From UBA10205 sp035289625 (GTDB taxonomy: Archaea; Iainarchaeota; Iainarchaeia; Iainarchaeales; Iainarchaeaceae), in assembly GCA_035289625.1 (NCBI GenBank), contig DATDWP010000007.1, positions 1-41,698 on the forward strand: a stretch of DNA of 41,698 nt, read 5' to 3'. The translations under genes were made by a program, and so were the position numbers. Shown here piece by piece: positions 16,759 to 27,200 of the stretch. The number at the start of each line of letters is the position of its first letter. Position 1 is the first letter of the stretch. The notes beneath the pieces were generated by a model. The model worked only from the letters and a program-made list of their open reading frames with translations, was not told the origin of the DNA and made no database searches.

Positions 16759-18186
16759 TCATTGATTTTGCAGTTTAGAGATCCTTCTCATTATTGTGAT
16801 TGCCGGTTGTGGGTTAGCTGTGCTTGCCCTTAACCCATCTGCAAATATTACTTCGAGCCCTCGTGCTGCATTGTAGGCGTTAAGTATCCTGATTGCAGAG
16901 CCTTGTCTGCGCCCAACTCTCCAATCATCAAGATCCCCCAAATTGCGAAACGTGGTTTTTTGGAAATCAGAAATTATTTGTCCGGCGTCTGCTGGCCTTG
17001 GAAGCGTTGCCTGAACTTCTGGAGCTGCCCTTGCATATTCAGCTGCATATGCACTAACAATTCCGGCAGTATTTGGGCGCAAAGTTTTGTTAATAAATTT
17101 TTGCATATAACGGTCAGCTTCAAGTTTTTGCACCGCTCCAACCGGCATTTTCATTTCAGTTGCGCTAACAAATGATCTCTCTTCTTCAACCCTTGCTGGG
17201 GCAGCCGACCCTCTTGCCCTAACCCTTTCCACCAAACTTTTTATTGTTGCATTTCTCTGGCCCAAAACTCTGCTTTTTCTGTCCAACTGATCTCTTTGCT
17301 TATTTGTAGTTGTTTTTTCTGCAGCAAGTTCACCTGCGGCCCTTGCGAGTTCTTCTCTTGTTAATTGGTGCCTTTGTTGTTCAGTTGTGAGCGACTGACT
17401 CAGACGATTAATTGTTTCTGTTGCTGCCTGGAATTGTGATTGCGCTCCACTTAGCCTATTTGTCAGATCTGCAACTTTTAAATTTGCCTCATTACTTTCT
17501 CTTTGGGCATTTGCCCTTTCATTTTGTAAATTAGATATTTGTGATTGGAAAGTTTGAATTTCTGACTGTAGCCTTTGGCTTTGAACTCTCATACTTTCAA
17601 TCTGCTCTGCCTTTTGTTTTGCCGTAGCCGTTTGTATTCCAAGCTCATCTCGCGTATTAGCTAAATTAGCTCGCGTATTAGCTAAATCCTTACTTCTTCC
17701 ACGAAGCAGTGCTGTGAGAGAATTTATTACGCTTTGCATTACTGTAGTTCTTGTTGTAAGCCTGCTTGCTTTTTCCTGCGCCCTTCTTGCTCTTTGCTGC
17801 GCTTCTCTTGCTGAAAATCCTGCCGCAACTTTTTGTCCGGTTGTACCTAAATGTGCCCGTTGCTCCTGTTCCAAATTTTGTGTGAGAATCCCATTTTCCC
17901 GCAGTGCATGCTCTAACATCCCTTTTTTGCGTTCAAGCTCTGCTGCAATATCTGGTAATCTTCCCCCGGCACTCTCGCTCTGCTGTCGCGCCCTTACAAG
18001 CTCTTCTCTTAACTGGCGTATAGTTGCACTAGCCTGTGCTCTTGCCTGCTTTTGCCTTTCTAATGATTTGGATAAAGTAGCAATTTTGCGTGCGGATTCT
18101 CTTCTTGCCTTTGCTTCTGCAGCGCTCAATATTTTGCCTGCTTTATCCTGGAGTCTGCTTAATCGTGAAGGCCTTGGCAAAGACAT
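16759..18186 (-). CDS. Long coiled-coil protein, SMC-like rod without ATPase heads
   Basis: A 475-residue protein with no signal peptide. A basic N-terminus (MSLPRPSRLSRLQDKAGK) leads into a nearly continuous coiled coil from about residue 20 to 335, rich in Gln, Arg, Ala and Leu, with short internal repeats such as LANTRANLANTRDEL. Residues about 345-475 are a compact domain ending in TIMRRISKLQNQ. No Walker motifs are present, so it is not an SMC/Rad50 ATPase; a cytoskeletal or scaffold role is more plausible. It starts 54 bases after the end of giant 2 on the same strand but has its own TATA box (18210-18219) and a leaderless start. Confidence 0.7.
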   Translation of the reverse strand: MSLPRPSRLSRLQDKAGKILSAAEAKARRESARKIATLSKSLERQKQARAQASATIRQLREELVRARQQSESAGGRLPDIAAELERKKGMLEHALRENGILTQNLEQEQRAHLGTTGQKVAAGFSAREAQQRARRAQEKASRLTTRTTVMQSVINSLTALLRGRSKDLANTRANLANTRDELGIQTATAKQKAEQIESMRVQSQRLQSEIQTFQSQISNLQNERANAQRESNEANLKVADLTNRLSGAQSQFQAATETINRLSQSLTTEQQRHQLTREELARAAGELAAEKTTTNKQRDQLDRKSRVLGQRNATIKSLVERVRARGSAAPARVEEERSFVSATEMKMPVGAVQKLEADRYMQKFINKTLRPNTAGIVSAYAAEYARAAPEVQATLPRPADAGQIISDFQKTTFRNLGDLDDWRVGRRQGSAIRILNAYNAARGLEVIFADGLRASTANPQPAITIMRRISKLQNQ

Positions 18187-18209
18187 GGTATCATAAAAGT
18201 AGATTGTTT

Positions 18210-18219
18210 TATTTAAAAG
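18210..18219 (-). promoter_or_regulatory. TATA box of the 475-aa coiled-coil gene
   Basis: CTTTTAAATA on the minus strand in the short gap behind giant 2, at the spacing expected for a leaderless start at 18186. Same ten bases as the box at 16705-16714. Confidence 0.65.
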
Positions 18220-18240
18220 CGACTGCTAACTGTCTAAATC

Positions 18241-21200
18241 TTACACTACTTTCCATGCATAATCGGCCGATGCCCATGTTTCATAGAGGTTTTTGAACTG
18301 CTCATCGCTAACATTTTCTAGCGATGTTTTTTGGTTTTGGGGAGTGGTTTTGTCATTTTCGTAAGCGTGCAAAAAGCATGCCGGTTTATTTGGCGCTGCT
18401 TTACACGTGGGGGTGTATTTTACCATCTTTTCAGCAGCGCATCTTGCATTTGCATATACTCCCTCGCGCGGTTTATCCCCGACATTGCATCCGAACATAT
18501 AGAGGCTTTTTGTATTGGGGTCGTTTCCGAGCCTGCTTTTTACTATTCCGATTGAAACAACAAGGGCTTCAAGGTTCATTGAGTTCTGCGCATTAAATTC
18601 TTTTGCAAGGTTTGGCGTTCCGGCTACTGCGGCATTTATCTGCGCCCCGAACCTCTCGCCATTTGGCTGTGGCGCTAAGTAATTTCTTGCAATCTTTACA
18701 TGCATCTTTCTTGCAGCATCATTTTGCTTGAAAATATCCGGGAATTTCTCCTCATTATCAACTATCGGCAAAAGTCCGGGTAAGGATGCTCCAACTTCTC
18801 TATCAAAGCCTGCGTTTTTACAATTATTTAGCACCAATTCTTTTTTGGTGTGCGCCGGTATACTCGCAAGCCCTACTTTTAGCGCTTTTCTTCCATCAGA
18901 GAGGTTTGTGACACTAACCCTATATGTTCTATACTTTAGTATCTTGCCTTCAGTTCCTGCCTCTGCTTCAAATGTCTGCCCAAAAAACCCAACACCTGCT
19001 TTTTTTAGTTCTTCATCCCTTCCTACAAGATCCGGGGTATAATTTGCATTTTTGAGGGCTGAATCCAATACATTATCATAAAGTACAAGGCCGACATAGT
19101 TGGAAAGAGCTCCGAATGCACCTTCTTTTAGTAGGTTTTTGAGGAAGAGTAATCCTCCCTTGCCCCATATGCTCGGTATTCCTTCCTTCAAATCTATTTT
19201 GCCTTTTATTGCCTCGGTTAGTTTTGGCACTCCGCTTTTCTGGAATTTCTTTGCAATCCCATTTTCAAGCTCCGGAACACGTCCCGGATTATCTATTGCC
19301 TCTTTTGTAAGTTCGCTTAGATTTCTTCTCATTTGGGATAGGGCCTGTTCCTGTTCTGCTTTACTAACCTGCACTTTGAAATAGTGCTCTGCGGTATTGG
19401 TGATTGTAGTGGCCCTCCTTCCTGCGGCAGTTGTAACAGTTTCATTTATGCTCCCCGTAATTTTTTCATTTATTTGCGCCTCAACGCCGCGCAACTGTTC
19501 CTCGACTATATTTCTTAGTTCATCAATTGTTTTTGACGAATTAGCCTTTAGCTTTTGTGCTATGTTTTCCTTTCTCTTCTGCAATTCATCAAATAAGCTT
19601 CCGCGAATATTTCCCCATTTCTTTCCAAGCACCCCTTCTAGTGATCTCTCCCCGGCAGCGCTAAAATGGAAATCTAGGAGTTCAGTTGCTTCTGAAAAGC
19701 TTATTCCGGTTTTTTTAGTATAGAATTCTATTAGCCTTTCACGTATCTGCGGGGCAGTTTCCGTTGGGTGTGAACTTATTATTCCTTCAAGCTCTGCACC
19801 GAAAAGGGTCTTGACATCATCAACTCTTACGCCCATTTTCTCGGCTAGAACCTTATATGTCTCCTCTTTCATTTCCAAAATCGTAGGCACTGATATGTCT
19901 GATGGGTTTATTGCAGAAAAATTTGTGAGGTCATTTTTAATCTTCCCATCAAGGCCTTGCAGCTCTTCTGATATTATTTTCCCTGTAATCTCAGAATTGG
20001 TGGATGCGTTTTCGGAAATCTTTTGTGTGAGGCTCTTTTCAATATTTGGGAGAACTTCCTTTCTCACAGTGTCGCTTACAGCAGCAATTTCAGTTGTTGC
20101 TATTGTTGCCCTCTGGGGCCCGAAATCTTCGGTTGCAGTTACAGTTATTCCATCAAGCCTTGTGCCAATTGCCGCTTGCGCATCCGTTACTGTAATTCCC
20201 ATTTTTGCAGCGTATGCTTCTGTTGCTTTTCTTTTAAGGTCGTTAATTACTTCTGTTTGCAACCTCAGTTTGGCAGGATCTTTAGTTGCCTCAACAAGAT
20301 TTACCGGCCCTAATCTATCGCTTGTCGGAATTTCAGAAGGGATTTTATCGACTTCATCAAATATCTGTTTGGAAATCGCCTCCTTGTCAACAAATGTATT
20401 TGGCGTAGTGGTGTTGAGGAAATTTCTTGCTTGCGCAAAGTTTTGCAAAACAATTGGGTCCTGGCCGACTTTTTGCGCGGATTTTGAAATTATTTCCTTT
20501 AGCTGATCATCATTGAAAAACCCTCCCCTAACAGGGCGCATGTGAATTGCAGCTTCAGATACATCATGGTCTACTTGCGCTAGGAACTTTGCCCTGAAAT
20601 CATCCATAAAATCATCAACCACAGGATCAAATGACCCGCCAAATGCTTCCGCGCGTATTTTTTGCACCATTGCTTCTGCAACATTTTCTGAAACAATCCT
20701 TGCCTTTGAAAAGCTCTGCAGGCGCGTGCTGGAATTCTCATAAATTCCATCCCCGACACGGTTGTATGCAATTATACTATCCTTTATTGCAGCTTCCAGG
20801 CCAAAAGCTATGAATATATCTGCTGCTGCATCTTGTGTTGAAAATTCAATTGCCTGGCCTTGGGCTTTTTCTGCATCAATTCCGGCTGAGCCAAATAGTT
20901 GCTTAAATGGCCAACTAAATATTTGCCCAATTCCACTGAGTACTGCTTTTCCAATATCATCCACAACTTTTGCCCAGCTATAAACATCTGCCATCAGGTG
21001 GATAAACGGTATTCCGCAATCTGCTAATACATTGAGCGCAATGGTTGCCGGGTTCCAGCCAATTAGCGGGCGCAATAGCCCTGTTACTACATTAGTTGCA
21101 GCGCATCCGCCAAGATAGCTCCATCCTGCTTTTGTTTTTGCAGCAACAATTTCCGGCGAATCTGATTTATTTATCTGCCTCTTCCCGTCTATTATTTCAT

Positions 21201-24200
21201 CTGCCTTATTTACAAGCCCTTGCGCATTTGATATTTTGCTAAAATCTGACAAGAGGATGCTATTTGGTTCACCTTTCCAGACAAATGTTGCGTAATAATA
21301 TTCGCCTTTTTGGTTCTCTGCAAGTGTTTTCGATTTTTCCAAAAATTCAACCGGATGAATTCCGCAAACTTCAAGGCCAACTTGCGCTTCCACCGGCTTT
21401 TTGGCTTCCCCTTCAATTCTTTTTGCCTCGAGCACAACAGTTTTGCCCTGCGCTTGCTGGAGTTGCGAATTTCCGGTTACACACGCGCGCACTGTTGCAT
21501 AAAACCTATTCTTCTTCTCATCAAGTTTTTCAATTTGCACAGTTGTAATGCGCTCTGAACTCTCAGGTTGCCCTTGCGAAAGCGCGGGTTTGAAGAACGG
21601 GCTATCTAATGTAATCCCATCAAATTGAGAGGCCTTGCGTGAGAAAATCGAAACTGTTTCGCGGATATTACTTGTTACGTTAAAATCAGTGCACGCTTCG
21701 AGTTCGAACTGCACGGGTATCGGTTCTTTTGTTTCAAGCGCGATCTTGCCAAGGTCTTTTGAACTCTTCAATAGCATGTAGGATTCATCATCGCCAATGC
21801 ACCCTTCGATATTTCCGGCGCTCTCGCGAAGGTCACGGAGCGCTTGCGTAGCTTCGCTTAAAATATCTTTTTGCAGCTGCTCATCTGCTCCTAAGCTCTG
21901 GCGCACAAATCCCTTCACATTTACCGGGTTATCACTTTGCACTTTATCCATTTCAACCCTTACAATATAACCTTCAGTTGGGGCAAGGTCAAGGGTTAGT
22001 GTATTTGTCCCGATTGAACCTTGTATTGCGCGCTGCTCTGAACCAAATAGGCTCTTTGCGCTATCCTTTGCAAGGGTTTCAAGTGAAGCATCTTTTGGTT
22101 CAACCATTCCGGCCCAGCTATCATATTTCTGGCTCTTTGTAAGGCCTTCATCGCGCGGCAAATAGTTCATTACATTTTGTATATTTGGCAAGCACTGCTC
22201 CGTTATCTGCCTAGCGCTCGCCCCATCCTCATCGGGAGCAATATCCACTACAATATTCATTAAATCAGGAACAATCCGAGACCCTTGCACAGTTACAAAG
22301 CCGCGAAGGGTTACTGTATATCTTCCGCAGCCGCGCAGGTTGCTGTTTAGGTAGATCTGCTTTCCAAACCCTCCCAAATACTCCCCGCCGCTTTTTCCTT
22401 CAAAAAAGTCCACGCGATAGCTTCGCACTGTACTGTTTTTGCCCTCGAGTGATTTTTGCAAAATCGCAGGGGATAAATTGTCGTGTGAAAAATAAACAAA
22501 GAAAGTTTCCTTCTTAACCCCGAGCCCATCAAACGTACAAAAGCCCCGCACGAGGTCTTGTTGCGAGCAATCCGATTTTTGTATCTCCGCGCTCCTGTTT
22601 TGTATTTGCTTTTCAGCATCCCTTATTTTCTCATCAAGCCTGTCCGCTAAATAATTCGAGAGCTGCGATGCGTCACAATACGCGCTATCGCAAAGCGGCG
22701 AATTTCCGGAAGCAATCACCGGGAATCTTAATGTTTTTGTTTTTCCGGTGCCTTCACAAACAGCAAGTGTTATCTGCTCTGTAGCAGCTGCGCCTTTTGC
22801 AACATCTTTTCCGATCTTTACATCAACAATAATCGGGGAAGATTCAATTGGTGTCCCGCTTCGCGGCAAGAACGCGTGCACATATATCGGCACAGGGTTC
22901 CCATTGAAATTTTCGCGTTTTTCCAAAATCAAGCTGAATGTAGCTTCCCTTCCCGGAGGAACTATTGCATTTGCAGGAGCTAGAGTTAGGGCATTGTTTC
23001 CAATTGGCGGCTTTGAAATATCCAGAATCCTAACTTCCTCGGCGCATGTATTTTTCAGAGTAATTGGTTGCGAAATCGCCCCTTCAGTTTTTGTGCTGAT
23101 GAATGCAACATTTCCGGGTATTGCGCTAAGGCACTGGGCAGCTGAAATGTGCGAAGTGATAATAACAGGCCCAAAGCTAAAGGTCGTCCCATCAATTACC
23201 CCTGTAATATCGAGCTCCTTGACATCCAGAAGTGTTGTTTTTTCATTTCGAGTAGCCGTTGCAAGAAGGGTTTTTGGCGGGTCAATTGATTGCCCTTTTT
23301 TCAAAAATTGAATTGGAAAGTCAGGCGCAACACGCACATCCACATTTCCAGAGCTTGTCCTGCTAGCAACCCTAAATGAAACATTTTCAATATCAGCTTC
23401 CCCTACATTTCTAACAAAAAGCGGGACCTGCGCCGAATATTGCGAATCATATCTAACTGATGGGTCAACCCCGAAATCCGGGCCAAGGGGAGTGATATCC
23501 GCCCTATTTGGTTCATATGGCCCTAAATAGAGTTCAATATTTCTGCTAACCTGCAAAGCGTAGCGCGGGTTCCATACAAATACTTCAAGGGGAATGGTTT
23601 TTTCAAACCCCTCGCCCTTAAATATTATGTCGAAGTCAAACTTTTCTTTTCCGGGATAATTCCTAATCATCCTATTTGTAATATTTATTGCGATCTCATC
23701 GCTGCTCCTTCTTGCCCCTTGCGCATCAGTTATTTGCGGCGAGAGTGAAATTTTTTCCGCTTCCACTTCAATTCCATCGCTCTTCTTGCCCCTTCTTACA
23801 ATTTGGGCGGTGAGTTCGAGTTCGACTTGGCAATTTGCGCTTTCAGCTAATTTTGCCGTAAAACTTTCTGTTGTGGCCGCGCTAAATCCGCTGTATTTGT
23901 AATATTTACTTGGATCAGTTGGGGAAATAGGGTTTAGATCAGTTCCTGTTTCGGTTGTATTTTTTGTATATTGCGATTCGTAAAATCCCCTATCCTCAAA
24001 ACCCGAGGCAACAAAAACCGAGAGCTTTTGCTTTGAGAACTCCACACATTCGGCGCTGATTTTTGGGTTGTAATCTGCAACAAGGTTTGTTGTTGCAATT
24101 GCGCTAAAGCCGCTCTCTGTTCTTCCCTTTGCGGTTATCCTAACCTGCCCGTGCGCGCTCTCATTTTCTCCCTCATATTGCGCCGAGAGCACAATGCGCT

Positions 24201-27200
24201 GCGATGAATTGGGGCCAAGGTTTGAGAGCGGTGTCACTTTTATTTCCATATCCGCCGGCAGTGTTCCTACAGGTTCAATTTCAAATGAGAGCTTTTCAAT
24301 ATTTTGGCGCGAATTATTTTTTATTTCAATGAACTTCTCGCCTATTTTTTCCGACTTTTGTATTACAATGTAATTTTCAGCAAGGCTCCATTCTAAAATC
24401 CCGGATTTTGTAATGTCAATTGTCCCTGCAAGCGGTGAGAAGAGATCTGCGCTCACTTCATAATTAACCGTACCAGAATCAAAAGTGTTCTTTACACTAT
24501 ACCTTCCAAGGGCCCCGTTTCCGGGTTTTGCATTTCCCACAATTGTTTGCAGCGGCCCACTACTATTTGAGAGCACAATTTGCGCGTTTTCCGAAGCAAG
24601 CCCAGTGCTATCTTGCAAGAGTATTACAAAGTCCTGCCCGAACACAATATTTTCAGGGAGTGTTTTTAGCGCAAAAGAGCGCTCGCGATATATGGAGAAA
24701 TGGAACTGCTTATTGATTGTGCTCTCCCCGGATATTAGTTGGAGTGTTATTGTACTATTTTCAATTTCATTTGCCTTAAAATAGAGCCTCACATTTGTTT
24801 GCCCATCTTGTGCTGCTGAAACATTTTGCACCTCTATTGAAGTGTCGCTGCTATTAATATCGGGGAATTGTGAAAAATTATCAATGCCAAAACCTTGGAA
24901 TGAAATTTTTGGTTTTTGCTTTGCAGTTGATGCCTTTATTGTAACCTTGCTCGCCTCTGTTGGGGAGAGCGTGATATCGAGCGCGTACAATCCTGCAATC
25001 ACCGGCCTGAAATTATCAACGCTAAATTCAGATCCATCAGACCTCACAAACTTATATGAGGCGCACAGCTCTTCAAGGCACACAGAACTTGCCTGCAGGA
25101 TTTTTATTTTCTCAACATTTGTTGTAGCGTACAGTGCAGTTTTGCCCTGTGAGTACTCATCTAGCCCAAGTTCGCTATCAAGAGGCGCCCTATAATGCTT
25201 GCCGGCAATTGAAGACCAGGCCCTGTAGTGCAATTCAATATCTTGCGCTTTTGCCGTTTCTTTTGCGCGCGCGCGGATTTTTACGATTCTTTCATCGCCT
25301 GAGGAAAAATACAATTCAGCCCACTTATTATACAATCCTTCCGAACCTGAATTTTCAAAATCAAGTGCCTCAAACCCCGGGGATGGAGCTGGGGAGTAAC
25401 TTCTTCCATAAAAGCTGGCGGCACCGCTTGCAGAAAACCCTAAAATCCCGGCGTCTTGCGAATCAACAAACCCTACATTGTCCTCTCCGAGCCGCACATG
25501 TAACCCATTTTGCGAGCTACCTTGCGGATATACTACCCTGAATTTTAAAAAATAATCAATCCCTTTTGAAAGGCCACCTACTTTTTGCCCATCAACGCTA
25601 AATATCCCGAGGTATTCAACAATAGGGGTAGTGCCGGCACTCTTCTGCCCGCCCTTTGAAACCGTAATGGTGTTCTGGTCCTGTACAAAAACTTCTTCTT
25701 CAAACCCATAACCATCATCCGCGCTATACTTTACAGTAACATAATTATTTCCGGCCGGATCAAATACAACCCCGCCGGAGGAGTATTCATCTTCTAATAG
25801 CACCTCATTTCCCGCAACAATTGAAACAATACCCGAATCAACCTCTGTGCCACTTTCATTTAAAATTTTTAGCAAAACTTGCGAGAATGGCTCCCTTAGA
25901 GTTAGCAGGAGTTCGTTTCGGAAAGTTTCAAGCACCTGCACTTTCCCTTCGGCATAAAGATCCCCTTTTGTAGCTTTTACAATAATTGTGGAATTGAGAG
26001 GGGCTAGTAGCACAACTTTTCCGCTAACATCTGTTTTTTGTGCCGGAACCCCTAATGGTTTGGTGCCGTTTGCATCTTCTTGCAAAAAATTCAAAGTGAC
26101 ATCATTTAGCGCAATACTCTTTTCATCAACAGCATAAATTGTAAGTGAACCAGAATTTGTCGCAGTGCCGCGCTCCAAAACAAGGTTCAAGCGGTTCTTT
26201 TCAGAAAGTATTATTCTCTGAACAGCAGGTACAAAATTATCCTGCCACGCGCTCACAAAATAAGTTTCATCGGTTGAGAGGTTTTCAAAAATTACTTCCC
26301 CGGCAAGGGCCGATTCTTTTTGCCCTAACAGATCCCCGACTGAATTGAACAATAGAACGCCAACTTGTGGCAAGGGCCTTCCGGTGACATCAACTACTCC
26401 CACAGTCAGTGCATTTTTTCCGGGGTGCAGATAAATTTCACGCACAAGCTCTTCATCTCGCAGTGTTTGGTTTTCAGAGCCGGTGCCGGAATCATAGGTT
26501 AGGTAATTTTCTTTTTGCACAACAATTCTAACCGATGTGCCTTTTGCAATTTTTTCAACCTGCTCTCCGTCACCATCTGTTTCATTTCTCTTGCTAATGA
26601 GTTCATTGTCCTTTGCGTCAAATATGCTAAGTGAAAAATTGCCTATCCTCCCTTTTGTATCAAAATCAAATACCCTCACTATTATACTTGTTTTTCCGGA
26701 AGCCGCCCCCGGTTTTGGCGCAAGGCTTATTTCGTTTACAGCGCCTTGCGCAAATTTTGTCTGCAAATTTTTTTGCTCATAATTTGCCTGCGTTATTGTA
26801 AGGTCTGTTTGCTCATCCGAAAAAACCCCGGGGCACACATATTCCCCATCCTGCGTTTCAGTGCATTCAACACTTGCGCCCGCAAAATTTGCAACAACAC
26901 TTGCCTGTGAAATGGAATCCCCGGTTTGCAGATCAACAAGGCGCAAGCTCCCTTCGATTTGCTCTTGTTCTTTTGTTAGGCGTATTTCAACATCGGTTTG
27001 CGCCTTTTCAAAATAAACCCTTCGGGTTGTAGTAGCATACCCTTCTTTTGAAGCTTCAAGCAAAACTTTTGTGCCGATCCCACGTGCAATTACAACTTCT
27101 TGGCCGTCACGGAACACATCAGAGCCTGTCTCAATCTCTTTTCCACTTTTCTCATCAATTAATTTTATTGAAACCCCGCTAAGCGAATTCCCGGTGCTGT

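Noticed and set aside
16759..18186. SMC/Rad50-type ATPase
   Set aside because: The coil is long, but there is no Walker A, Walker B or signature motif in either end domain.
18241..18700. Lytic transglycosylase/lysozyme domain at the end of giant 2
   Set aside because: The order LEALVVSIGIVKSR...SLYMFGC...FLHAYEND faintly resembles SLT domains, but no Glu is found at the catalytic position, so I leave the domain unnamed.
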